From CAZVIJ01 sp964626735 (GTDB lineage: Bacteria > Patescibacteriota > Dojkabacteria > JAOAGR01): DNA of 26,405 nucleotides. The notes under the pieces were generated by a model, which ran no database searches, had not been told where the DNA came from, and saw only the letters and a program-made list of their open reading frames with translations. Each line of letters starts with the position of its first letter. The first letter of the stretch is position 1. The stretch spans positions 1 through 26,405 of the forward strand of contig CAZVIJ010000023.1 in assembly GCA_964626735.1 (NCBI GenBank), in the 5' to 3' direction. The position numbers were made by a program, and so were the translations under genes. Below, one piece after another: positions 1-6,966 of the stretch.

Positions 1-50
<50 letters not shown>

Positions 51-63
51 TGGGGGGATGAAG

Positions 64-89
64 AATGGCCAATTGGGTGATTGGCCATT
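64..89. terminator. Perfect hairpin downstream of the DUF2207 gene
   Basis: A perfect 10-bp stem (64-73 pairs with 80-89) closes a 6-nt loop, 43 nt after the stop codon of the leftward gene. No run of T follows on either strand, so an intrinsic terminator is possible but not proven. The interval 90-131 holds nothing else I can name. Confidence 0.4.
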
Positions 90-131
90 GATGAGTGAAA
101 ATTGATGGTGGTTATTTTAGTGACGCTAAGT

Positions 132-1985
132 TTACCAGCTTCCTCCTCCGCCGCCGCCTCCACCGCCGCCGGAGAATCCGCCACCTCCACCGAATCCGCC
201 GAAACTTCCACCGCCTCCTGAAGTACTCGGAGGAGTTGAGGTCATCGTCGAGGTGAAATTCGAACTCGCGTGATGTATCGAATTCACGAAATAGTACGTA
301 TTGAAATTGTTCCAATCTCCTTGATACCACTCCGGAGGTTGGGTATAGATATTTTTGAATTGATCGGCCCAGATATCCACGACGCCCAAAACCATTGCGT
401 AGGGGAGCAGACGCTCGAATAACTCTGGTGTACGAGCCGGCGCGTTGAGATAGTTGATCCGGTCTTTCTCAGCCGTAGAAATATACATCTTGAGACCAAG
501 TAGCTCTTCTTGAAGTTCCTTGCCTTTTTTCGTGAAGTTATTGAAGATAGCGACGAGAAATCCGCTCGGTATTACAAAGAAGAGTGATACGAGCAGGAGG
601 GGAATCGATCGGGTAATCAAAATGCCCGCAACCGGTATGATCCATGTGGCATACGCGAGGAATAGAGGTAATCCGAAAAGTCCCGGTGTCCTCATAAAGT
701 AGCCGTTATACTTTCCCCAGTTATAGATGCCTATCTGAGCCTGTTGAACGGCATCGTAGAAATTGTATTTCAGGCTGGAGAGCATTATTGTATCGCCCGC
801 AGAGAAAATCTTGTTGTATATGATTTTATCTTCAACTGAAAGTTCATAAGGAACTCGAGGTTCCGTCTTCTTGAACGAATAATCGCCACCGCCCAAGTCT
901 TCGATCTTCATCAACCCTTTGACGGCGAAGTTGATAATCGTGGCGGAAAGATCAATATTATCAGCAGATTCATCGATGATTACGCCTGCCTGAGCGGGAG
1001 TCAGGTTATTGGGAGCATCATAGCGAGGTGCAATGATCCCCCGAGTTCTTGGCGATCTACCATACAGCAGCCAGACAAGGAACATTGCCACAAAGGAAAT
1101 TGCGGGCAATCCCAGGAACCAGTTGTTGATCGCAAAGTTGAAATACTCCTTTATGCCGCCGCCTACATTACTCCGATACATCGGTAGATCGGACTTGTCC
1201 AGATTTGCCAGAATGGTAAGACCTTCCCCGGGCTTGAGGTTTACTGCCGTTGCGCCAACGTGGTTTTGCGTATCGGTCTTGATTACGCATGCGCCGGTAG
1301 TCGAGCCTTTCGGCCCAGCGAAGCATTCCGCATCTTTGTAGATTTTTATGCCATGCGTTCGAACATCGATCGTCGTATGTTCGTTATCGACACCCCAGCC
1401 GTTGCCGGTACCGTTCCAATAGAGCTGATAATTGCCGTTGCCGTCCTCGGACAGGCCATTCTTCACATGATAGGAAATCCGATACGTAATTGGCCCGTTA
1501 ACCGTCTTATACGAATCGCCGATAAGCAGGAACTTTACCCGTGCGGTAGCGCCATAGATCAGGTTGGAAAACGTCAGGTCCGTATAATATTGGGTAGAGT
1601 TTTCGACGACAGCAGGCTGGTCATTTTGCCAGACCTTAAGGGACGAAATATCAAGGCTCGAATCGGTAAACGATCCATCCGCAAGCTTCCGCTCGAAGTA
1701 GATGGGGATATATCGATAGATTCCGTGCTTGCTCAATACGAAGTCCGTATCGATGGTCTCCTCGACATCGAAGCTTCCGTCATCCTGCAAATCGATTTTG
1801 ACGTTGTAGTTCTTGATCGAATAGGCGGGATCGACATGCACGTCGCTCCAGCCGGTGATAAAGAGCGGGTGTCGCGGTTTGCTAGATGACGAACTCGTAA
1901 AGACAAAGGCTGCCAGGACAATTACGGTGAATGTCACAAAGCAGCCCGCACACGTTTTTATTAGTTTTAGACAGCTAATTTGCAT
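132..1985 (-). CDS. DUF2207 domain membrane protein with Gly-rich C-terminus
   Basis: A 617-residue envelope protein of the DUF2207 family, whose biochemical role is unknown. An N-terminal hydrophobic segment (about 11-30) is followed by an extracytoplasmic beta-rich DUF2207 domain (about 55-270) containing the typical stretch HGIYRYIPI. A second membrane segment lies near 285-308, and one or two more near 435-482. The tail from about 590 is almost pure glycine with a final Trp, a feature common in this family. It lies 30 nt behind lemA on the same strand, the usual pairing, so the two are very probably co-transcribed from the lemA promoter. There is no clear Shine-Dalgarno sequence before the ATG at 1985. 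Family assignment is from remembered motif pattern; function is not inferable. Confidence 0.85.
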   Translation of the reverse strand: MQISCLKLIKTCAGCFVTFTVIVLAAFVFTSSSSSKPRHPLFITGWSDVHVDPAYSIKNYNVKIDLQDDGSFDVEETIDTDFVLSKHGIYRYIPIYFERKLADGSFTDSSLDISSLKVWQNDQPAVVENSTQYYTDLTFSNLIYGATARVKFLLIGDSYKTVNGPITYRISYHVKNGLSEDGNGNYQLYWNGTGNGWGVDNEHTTIDVRTHGIKIYKDAECFAGPKGSTTGACVIKTDTQNHVGATAVNLKPGEGLTILANLDKSDLPMYRSNVGGGIKEYFNFAINNWFLGLPAISFVAMFLVWLLYGRSPRTRGIIAPRYDAPNNLTPAQAGVIIDESADNIDLSATIINFAVKGLMKIEDLGGGDYSFKKTEPRVPYELSVEDKIIYNKIFSAGDTIMLSSLKYNFYDAVQQAQIGIYNWGKYNGYFMRTPGLFGLPLFLAYATWIIPVAGILITRSIPLLLVSLFFVIPSGFLVAIFNNFTKKGKELQEELLGLKMYISTAEKDRINYLNAPARTPELFERLLPYAMVLGVVDIWADQFKNIYTQPPEWYQGDWNNFNTYYFVNSIHHASSNFTSTMTSTPPSTSGGGGSFGGFGGGGGFSGGGGGGGGGGSW

Positions 1986-2015
1986 GGTAAGGTACTAGTT
2001 TTCTTATTCAAGATC

Positions 2016-2567
2016 TTAGAACTGTACCTTAACATTCTCTCGTTCCCCCTCGGCTGCCTCGAAGTACGGCTGTTCGGTGAAGCCGAACATTCCGGCGACT
2101 ATGTTAGCAGGGAAGGTGACGACCCGATTGTTAAAGTCGCGCACCGATCCGTTGTAATATCTTCTCGAATTTTGGATATCTCCCTCGATTTGCTGGAGCG
2201 TTGATTGCAGGTTGAGGAAGTTCTCGTTTGCCTTTAGTTCAGGATAATTCTCAGCGACCGCAAACAGCGTCTTAAGGCTATTGGTAAGCATATCTGATAC
2301 TTTAGCCTTCTCCTCCATAGAACCACCTGAAATCGATTGGGCCCTAAGCTTTGCGATGTCCTCGAAAATAGTGCTCTCATGTTTGGCATAGCCCTTGACT
2401 GTTTCGACGATATTGGGGATGAGGTCGAATCGCCGCTTGAGCTGTGTATCGATGTCTGCGGAAGCTTCCTTGATCTTCTGGCGTCCTTGCGCAAGCGAGT
2501 TGTAAATCCCGATTACGAAGAAAACGACAACAAGTAAAATGCCTCCTACAATTAATAGCGGTACCAT
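2016..2567 (-). CDS. lemA: LemA family membrane protein
   Basis: A 183-residue LemA-family protein, normal length. Residues 3-22 form one membrane segment with a short outside N-terminus; the rest is a helical bundle. The conserved signature region QLKRRFDLIPNIVETVKGYA and the later Asn-Arg-containing stretch near RDFNNRVVTFPANIVAG are intact. LemA proteins are widespread and of unclear function, often next to DUF2207/TPM-type envelope proteins. The start at 2567 is fixed by a strong promoter just upstream (TTGTTA, 17-nt spacer, TATGAT, 9 nt, ATG), which leaves only a leader of one or two bases. The DUF2207 gene follows 30 nt downstream. Confidence 0.92.
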   Translation of the reverse strand: MVPLLIVGGILLVVVFFVIGIYNSLAQGRQKIKEASADIDTQLKRRFDLIPNIVETVKGYAKHESTIFEDIAKLRAQSISGGSMEEKAKVSDMLTNSLKTLFAVAENYPELKANENFLNLQSTLQQIEGDIQNSRRYYNGSVRDFNNRVVTFPANIVAGMFGFTEQPYFEAAEGERENVKVQF

Positions 2568-2576
2568 AGTAACTTA

Positions 2577-2605
2577 ATCATAGCACTCTAGACTCTCGAT
2601 AACAA
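2577..2605 (-). promoter_or_regulatory. lemA promoter
   Basis: On the minus strand, TTGTTA (2600-2605), a 17-nt spacer and TATGAT (2577-2582) give a near-consensus sigma-70-type promoter. Transcription should start one or two bases before the lemA ATG, so the message is effectively leaderless. Confidence 0.7.
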
Positions 2606-2630
2606 TCTATAGCGAAATCCGAGTGCTATG
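2579..2630. promoter_or_regulatory. Inverted-repeat arms flanking the lemA promoter
   Basis: CATAGCACTC (2579-2588) and GAGTGCTATG (2621-2630) are perfect 10-bp inverted arms separated by 32 nt. The right arm starts 11 nt before the stop codon end of the upstream PRC gene, and the left arm overlaps the -10 box of lemA while the -35 box sits in the loop. It could be a paired operator or a long-loop RNA hairpin ending the upstream operon; there is no T run. Confidence 0.45.
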
Positions 2631-2640
2631 TATCACAAAG

Positions 2641-3723
2641 TTAAACAATCGAGCCGCCGGACTCGACCGGTTCTTTAGATAGGTTATTCAACAGATTTTC
2701 CAACATCCCCTCGGCCTCAGCCCGAGCGATCATCTCGTTAGTCACCATGGCTCCTCGGTAACCGAGGACTTCATCGTTGCGGGCAAGAATGTTGGTCTTG
2801 AGATATTGGCCGACGGCCTTTGTTTTCTTGCCTTCCTCGACATTCGACTTCATCTCGTCGATCTTGCCGGAGATGCTGTTTTTTACGTTCGCCGCTTTCT
2901 CGCTGAAAACTTCCTGAGTTTCCTGATACTTGTCGCTCGCTGCTGCTTGAGCTTGACCGCTCTGTACGCTTTGCTTTGCCTCATTGAACTTATCGGCCGC
3001 GGCTTCTTTAGCTGCTTCCATTTTTGATCCGAGCTGGTTTGCCTTTTCGCGGATATCGGGTCGGTTGGCAAACTCCTCGGCCTTATCCATTGCCTCTCCT
3101 GCTTTCTCCTTCACTGCTTGGGCGGCATCGGATGCTTTCTCTTTGACGGCCTCGAATCCTTCCTTTGCCTTTTCTCCCGCTGCCGATGCGGTGCCTTGCG
3201 CTCCTTGGGCCTCAGCCTGAGCAGCGAAATATTCTTCTACCGCGTTCTTTACGATCATTGCATCTTCGCCGACCGTAACGACATCGCTGATGGCGAATGA
3301 TTTCTTGCCGGACCGTACGGTCTGCACCGCTCCTTGATTTACTTCGAATTCTTCGACGTTACCGGTTGAAGGATCGAAATAGATATCGCTCACCGTACCC
3401 AATTCTGATCCGCCTTCGGTGACGACCTTGGATTTTGTAAGGTAGGTGCCTTCCTCTGCTATATTCGAAACTCGTCCCGGTACTTCGGATGCACTTTTGA
3501 TGGCATTTTCGTCCTGTACCATGACGGCATCAGGCCCAATCGACCTGACATCGTTTATGAGAACTACTTTCGCTTCGCTAAACCAGCCGCCTTCGTCGAC
3601 GAGAAGCGCCCTTACTTTATTCTCGCGAGGGTCATATACGACGTCGCGGACTTTATCGAGTTCCTTGCCGTCGCTGAGGGTTATTATTTTCTTTCCGATT
3701 GTATCTTTTGCTTTTTCCAACAT
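2641..3723 (-). CDS. PRC-barrel protein with long Ala/Lys/Glu helical region
   Basis: A 360-residue protein with two PRC-barrel-like beta domains at about 8-72 and 93-166. Both show the pattern of a 'G..LG.V.D..FDP..G.V' strand-turn-strand. They are followed by a highly charged Ala/Lys/Glu/Gln helical stretch (about 167-300) resembling LEA-like or YtxH-like stress proteins. The C-terminal 50 residues (KAVGQYLKTNILARNDEVLG and on) look like a further partial PRC element. PRC barrels are found in RimM, in the photosynthetic reaction-centre H subunit and in many small stress proteins; no catalytic role is known. There is no signal peptide or membrane segment, so it is probably cytoplasmic. It lies 38 nt downstream of the secreted-protein gene, consistent with one operon. 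The helical part is low complexity, so database matches there would be unreliable. Confidence 0.8.
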   Translation of the reverse strand: MLEKAKDTIGKKIITLSDGKELDKVRDVVYDPRENKVRALLVDEGGWFSEAKVVLINDVRSIGPDAVMVQDENAIKSASEVPGRVSNIAEEGTYLTKSKVVTEGGSELGTVSDIYFDPSTGNVEEFEVNQGAVQTVRSGKKSFAISDVVTVGEDAMIVKNAVEEYFAAQAEAQGAQGTASAAGEKAKEGFEAVKEKASDAAQAVKEKAGEAMDKAEEFANRPDIREKANQLGSKMEAAKEAAADKFNEAKQSVQSGQAQAAASDKYQETQEVFSEKAANVKNSISGKIDEMKSNVEEGKKTKAVGQYLKTNILARNDEVLGYRGAMVTNEMIARAEAEGMLENLLNNLSKEPVESGGSIV

Positions 3724-3761
3724 GGTCGTGTGAATTACTGATGGTGAGGGTTACATATAGC

Positions 3762-4364
3762 TTACTGAACTTGGCCGGGAGTAGTCTTGATTGCTCCCTT
3801 CGTTCCTTTCTTCAACAGGGCATAGAGAAGTCCCAACACAAGCAGGGCTCCGATAATCAAGGGGATCCCAAGTTTTACGAAAGAATCGGCCTTTGCGGAA
3901 GTAGCCTTGAGCGCAGTTACTTCGTCTGCAGAAGTAAGCGTGACCGTCACATCGTCGTTCACCGCCAAATCCGAAAACGATGCGGACTTATTCGTATCGC
4001 GCTCGATTGCGACCGAATCGGGTATGGTGACGTCCTTGCTTTCGCTCCCGCTCATCACGGTTAGCTTTCGTCCTTCGATCTTGGTGACAGTGCCTTTAAG
4101 CTCGTGCGTCGTAAGCGTCGTCACGTCTGGTGATGGGGTAGGGCTCGACGTATAAGTCGTGCCGAGCACGTCTCCCGAAGTCGCCGTAACGAATGGCGTG
4201 TCCGAAACCGTCGGGACTAGCGTACCGATCGCAGTCGGAGTTGCGCCATCCTGCATATATCGTTCGTAGGTTCCTTGGGCATGCGCTGGCATGAGGAATC
4301 CCCCGAGTACAAACCCGAGAGTAATCGTGCGGGTTAGTGTTCCTGTAAGGTTTACCGTTTTCAT
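3762..4364 (-). CDS. Secreted, C-terminally anchored protein with DUF5666-like domain
   Basis: A 200-residue protein that I cannot assign firmly. Residues 1-29 look like a signal peptide ending MPAHA|Q. Residues 31-85 are a Thr/Ser/Pro-rich spacer. Residues 87-155 (HELKGTVTKIEGRKLTVMSG onward) have the 'G.V..I.g..l.v.' beta pattern of small OB-like domains such as DUF5666. Residues 163-184 form a membrane anchor followed by a basic tail. This predicts an extracytoplasmic domain tethered by its C-terminal helix. It lies 20 nt downstream of the DUF2103-like gene and 38 nt upstream of the PRC-barrel gene, all on one strand, so co-transcription is likely. Domain naming is tentative; the topology is well supported. 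Confidence 0.7.
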   Translation of the reverse strand: MKTVNLTGTLTRTITLGFVLGGFLMPAHAQGTYERYMQDGATPTAIGTLVPTVSDTPFVTATSGDVLGTTYTSSPTPSPDVTTLTTHELKGTVTKIEGRKLTVMSGSESKDVTIPDSVAIERDTNKSASFSDLAVNDDVTVTLTSADEVTALKATSAKADSFVKLGIPLIIGALLVLGLLYALLKKGTKGAIKTTPGQVQ

Positions 4365-4384
4365 ACAGGTTAAGTGGCTCTTGA

Positions 4385-4672
4385 TTACTGTATGAGTCCC
4401 GCTTTCCTCATCCGGTCGAGCACATCAGCCGCCTTATCTGTTATGAGGAAGATTTCCTGTACGGAGCGAGCAGATTTTGCGATGCATTTGAAACCGGATT
4501 GTGTCAGTACTTTAAATTCAAGTACTGGCTTGGGATAATTTCCCACGATCGGCTTGATACGCCCCGGTATGATACCCGTGATATCGGGATCTTTCGTTAT
4601 CCGCTCAAGCAAGGGAATAATATCCTTAATCGTTGAGTGCTCCCGCTTCACGTTCTTGATACGTAATTTCAT
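4385..4672 (-). CDS. DUF2103-like small protein
   Basis: A 95-residue basic protein. The stretch REHSTIKDIIPLLERI, then IIPGRIKP, then TQSGFKCIAKSARSVQEIFL matches my memory of the DUF2103 family (small, sometimes called predicted metal-binding proteins of unknown role). An in-frame ATG at 4699 would overlap the upstream gene by 31 nt. I prefer the ATG at 4672 because it forms an ATGA overlap with the upstream TGA stop (4669-4672), a classic translational-coupling arrangement. It sits second in the leftward operon starting at 5211. Family assignment is moderate and function unknown. Confidence 0.65.
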   Translation of the reverse strand: MKLRIKNVKREHSTIKDIIPLLERITKDPDITGIIPGRIKPIVGNYPKPVLEFKVLTQSGFKCIAKSARSVQEIFLITDKAADVLDRMRKAGLIQ

Positions 4673-5211
4673 ACCGCTAATGCCCTTTCCAATTCGCACT
4701 TGAAGGTTAATAGCAGTGGACTCGGCTCGTTATCATGGCGAAGTTCGCGGGCGAAATCGCGAATCTGCACCGGAGTATCGAAGTACGGTCCGTGAACAAC
4801 GAGAGCGAGAAGAGGATTTCCCGTCTGTTCATGTTTTTTCCAGTGAAAGGCGCGAACCGCAAGAGGCGCTCCAGACTCTCGCTCTGAGATAGTACTCGCT
4901 TGGTGGCCCAATTCGATAAAATCGGGATACAATTCGGCAGCGTACCCTCCATCAATGATATGTGCTAACTGCCTTAAGTTTGCCCGAACAGTCTCCACCG
5001 TTCTATTCCGTTTTCCTGAACCGATTGAACCGACGAAACTGCGCAGGCTTCTATCGTTCCTCACCGCTGCGCCGGCAACAAAGAGGACGAGCGAGTTGGA
5101 ATGCGGCCATCGCTTCGTAGAGGGAGGGACGACGACGCTCGAAACACGGTGTCTGTAATCCGCATCGGGAGTTAGGTTATCCACGAAATCCTCAGGCAAG
5201 GTGAACTTCAT
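4669..5211 (-). CDS. Hypothetical protein, first gene of leftward operon
   Basis: A 180-residue soluble protein that I do not recognise. It has no signal peptide, membrane segment or known motif. The central part (NSLVLFVAGAAVRND, later LLALVVHGPYF) alternates hydrophobic strands with polar loops, suggesting an alpha/beta fold. The start at 5211 is supported by a TATACT box (5218-5223) ending 6 nt before the ATG, which predicts a leaderless message. Its TGA stop overlaps the next ATG. It diverges from the hypothetical gene at 5304 across a 92-bp gap holding a 12-bp palindrome, so the two may share control. Confidence 0.65.
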   Translation of the reverse strand: MKFTLPEDFVDNLTPDADYRHRVSSVVVPPSTKRWPHSNSLVLFVAGAAVRNDRSLRSFVGSIGSGKRNRTVETVRANLRQLAHIIDGGYAAELYPDFIELGHQASTISERESGAPLAVRAFHWKKHEQTGNPLLALVVHGPYFDTPVQIRDFARELRHDNEPSPLLLTFKCELERALAV

Positions 5212-5217
5212 TGCGGG

Positions 5218-5296
5218 AGTATAGCATTTCGTACATTTCTGATTGATATATCAAGGTTATGAACGGCTATTGCTTCCCCCAAACTTATCCTACAAT
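5218..5296. promoter_or_regulatory. Divergent promoters with central palindrome
   Basis: The 92-bp gap between two divergent genes holds a minus-strand -10 box TATACT (5218-5223, 6 nt before the ATG at 5211) and a plus-strand -10 box TACAAT (5291-5296, 7 nt before the ATG at 5304). Between them lies the perfect 12-bp palindrome TTGATATATCAA (5243-5254), a plausible operator for joint regulation. No regulator gene is adjacent. Confidence 0.5.
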
Positions 5297-5303
5297 AGAG
5301 CAT

Positions 5304-6413
5304 ATGACTAGTCTTATACCGTCCCATGGCGAAAGTGGTGATATCACGAAACATCTCCCGTATACGATGATCGTTCAGGGATTCCCCATTGGCGATCATG
5401 GGTACAGGAGCGGGAGGATCAACGACGATTACGTCTACAATTCCTATCCACAAGCAAACGCGATACAGTCGCCGTACCGGATATCCTTCAGTACGACATC
5501 ATCTGGTGGAGGCGCTGCAGAGATGGAGCCATTGTCTGAAGGAGAAATCAGCCCAAGAATCATGGTGCAAGACGAAATGACCGGCCTGATCTACTGGGCA
5601 AACGGTGGTAATGCTTTTCTGAACTCGAATATGCATTACGATATCCGTAACTTTGCGGGGCCCCAGTATACCCTGGCATTTCCGGTCGCTCATATCGCTC
5701 ATGGTGAAATACGAAGCTGCGATGTGATTGCATGTTCGTTTGAAGGGGCAACGTTCGGATCGAGAGAACTCGGTTCAGCTCGTTTGACGGCAGCAGTTGC
5801 TAGAAATATCGCATACCGGCCTCAGTCGGTAACAATACCTGAACGCGACTTGATTCGCTTTGATCTCGATAGTTTGGAGATGGTCGATGAAGACAACTTC
5901 ACATCGGCACAGACAGCCGTACCCGAGATCGATAGAAATCAATCCGATGAGATTCCGAAATTAGCGGATAGCCAGGTCGTTCAGCAAAATGAAGGCCCAT
6001 TCTCGACGTATGCCGTGCATAACCGGGCAGATCAAGCGAACGACTACGAAGTGACGATCGTCCCAACGCTCGATCAGGACGATGAAGCCTTTGTGGCGCA
6101 CACGCTAAATGGAGTGACGTACTGGGTTCCCGTTCGGGAAGTGAAGTACTCGGTATCAGCAAGCGCTCATACGAATTCCGATCTCAAGCTACCCGACTTG
6201 ATGTCAAGAAAGCTTATGGGACTCCCTCCAGTGGAAGAGCCGTTGAGAAGACATGTCTATCGTCCGCTCGAACATGATTTCGCGTTTAAAGTGGTAAAGA
6301 AAGACGGATCGACCGAACATTATCTTGTAGACGTCAATTTAAATGCGCAGGGAGGACGACGGGAGGCAACGACGTATGTTTGGGAACTGCGGGAGAAGGG
6401 GGTCGTTGGTTAA
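5304..6413 (+). CDS. Hypothetical protein, 369 residues
   Basis: I do not recognise this protein. It is soluble, acidic and beta-rich in appearance, without signal peptide or membrane segment. Two short segments containing a Tyr-Trp pair (GLIYWANGGNAF near residue 95 and GVTYWVPVREV near 275) might mark a repeated fold, but the resemblance is weak. An ATG at 5259 is in frame, but the ATG at 5304 is preferred: TACAAT ends 7 nt upstream, placing the transcription start on the ATG itself, and the -10 box would otherwise lie inside the coding sequence. It diverges from the leftward operon at 5211 and is followed by more than 300 nt of non-coding sequence. Confidence 0.65.
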   Translation: MTSLIPSHGESGDITKHLPYTMIVQGFPIGDHGYRSGRINDDYVYNSYPQANAIQSPYRISFSTTSSGGGAAEMEPLSEGEISPRIMVQDEMTGLIYWANGGNAFLNSNMHYDIRNFAGPQYTLAFPVAHIAHGEIRSCDVIACSFEGATFGSRELGSARLTAAVARNIAYRPQSVTIPERDLIRFDLDSLEMVDEDNFTSAQTAVPEIDRNQSDEIPKLADSQVVQQNEGPFSTYAVHNRADQANDYEVTIVPTLDQDDEAFVAHTLNGVTYWVPVREVKYSVSASAHTNSDLKLPDLMSRKLMGLPPVEEPLRRHVYRPLEHDFAFKVVKKDGSTEHYLVDVNLNAQGGRREATTYVWELREKGVVG

Positions 6414-6415
6414 AA

Positions 6416-6441
6416 ATTGATAATTGATAATTGATAATTGA
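6416..6441. repeat. 7-bp tandem repeat, about 3.7 copies
   Basis: Three perfect copies of ATTGATA and a partial fourth directly follow the stop codon of the preceding gene. Similar short A/T-rich tandem units occur at 24336-24352 (TCAATGG twice) and at the left edge, always next to gene 3' ends. No function is evident. Confidence 0.8.
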
Positions 6442-6581
6442 AATTCTCCCCGAACGATAACAGCATTAGTTAGTGATTCAGAGCTAATAGACTATCAGGT
6501 CGATTTGCGAATGACATAAGTCAGACATGCAGGTACGATAACGCTATCCGTACTGCGTTCAAGGGACCTTCGGCCATCACG

Positions 6582-6608
6582 ACAAAATAGTACAACGTAC
6601 TATTTTGT
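6582..6608. repeat. Perfect 12-bp inverted repeat, A/T-rich
   Basis: Positions 6582-6593 are the exact reverse complement of 6597-6608, leaving a 3-nt centre. It could end transcription coming leftward from tRNA-Pro or form a cruciform. The right arm overlaps the tRNA-like element by two bases. Confidence 0.7.
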
Positions 6609-6692
6609 GGTCGGAGAGAGAGGACTCGTGAATCGTGCGCTGCTCCGCACGAGAGCGCGGTAGCGCAGGTTCGAGGCATCCTCTGCGACCAC
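6607..6692. repeat. Degenerate tRNA-like inverted repeat, partial copy of tRNA-Pro 3' end
   Basis: The first 22 nt (6607-6628) are identical to 6728-6749, the T-arm/acceptor/CCA end of the neighbouring tRNA-Pro. The other end (6681-6692) is the reverse complement of 6607-6618 with one mismatch, so each end looks like a CCA-tailed tRNA acceptor, one on each strand. The plus-strand side carries GGTTCGAGG, like a T-loop. The centre holds a 6-bp hairpin (6634-6639 with 6646-6651). No complete cloverleaf can be folded, so this looks like a tRNA remnant or a small tRNA-derived palindrome rather than a functional tRNA. Confidence 0.55.
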
Positions 6693-6728
6693 AGGAGAAA
6701 AACCAAATGGAAAATAAAGAGTCAATAG

Positions 6729-6805
6729 TGGTCGGAGAGAGAGGACTCGAACCTCCGGCCTCAGCTACCCGAAAGCTGCGCTCTAGCCAACTGAGCTACT
6801 CTCCG
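6729..6805 (-). tRNA. tRNA-Pro (anticodon CGG), CCA encoded
   Basis: On the minus strand a full cloverleaf is readable. The acceptor CGGAGAG pairs with CTCTCCG; the discriminator is A and CCA is encoded at 6729-6731. The D-arm is GCTC..GAGC. The anticodon stem CAGCT/AGCTG holds the loop TTCGGGT, giving anticodon CGG (reads CCG). The T-arm is GGAGG-TTCGAGT-CCTCT with one G-U pair. The C1-G72 pair and A73 are typical of bacterial tRNA-Pro. A TATACA box at 6843-6848 and a hairpin leader precede it. Confidence 0.93.
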
Positions 6806-6839
6806 CGAAATCATGCCTTAGGGGAGAGGCATGATTTCG
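6806..6839 (-). other. Perfect 13-bp hairpin abutting tRNA-Pro 5' end
   Basis: Positions 6806-6818 pair perfectly with 6827-6839 around an 8-nt loop. The stem ends exactly at the base before tRNA position 1. The likely -10 box TATACA (6843-6848) places the transcription start near 6836-6839, so the hairpin would be the whole 5' leader of the pre-tRNA. A role in RNase P processing or stability is inference. Confidence 0.7.
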
Positions 6840-6842
6840 TCG

Positions 6843-6871
6843 TGTATACAATTTGAGCGATAGCTCGGAAC
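6843..6871 (-). promoter_or_regulatory. Putative tRNA-Pro promoter
   Basis: Minus-strand TATACA (6843-6848) with a weak TTCCGA-like -35 box 16 nt upstream. The spacing to the tRNA leader hairpin is right for transcription starting at the hairpin base. The rest of 6872-6942 shows nothing I can name. Confidence 0.45.
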
Positions 6872-6966
6872 GGGTTCTCGTTTGACGAATGTAGCCTCCG
6901 CAGGCGTTGATCTTTGGAATTTTACCCCCAACACCGTTAATTTACAATTACTTTCCTTACGAGATT

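Larger units (their letters stand above)
6414..6728. other. 315-nt non-coding region rich in repeats and hairpins
   Basis: No credible gene is present. In order it holds the ATTGATA repeat, about 140 nt with no recognised feature, a perfect 12-bp hairpin (6582-6608), a tRNA-like inverted repeat (6607-6692) and an A-rich stretch leading to the tRNA-Pro 3' end. Open frames here are short and have atypical composition. Confidence 0.6.

Noticed and set aside
1260..1889. 209-codon plus-strand ORF
   Set aside because: It is antisense to the well-supported DUF2207 gene, has no recognisable domain, and lacks a promoter; long shadows are expected opposite a GC-balanced gene.
6635..6856. 73-codon ORF over the tRNA-Pro region
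   Set aside because: It covers the tRNA gene and its flanking hairpins in the antisense direction and has no coding character.
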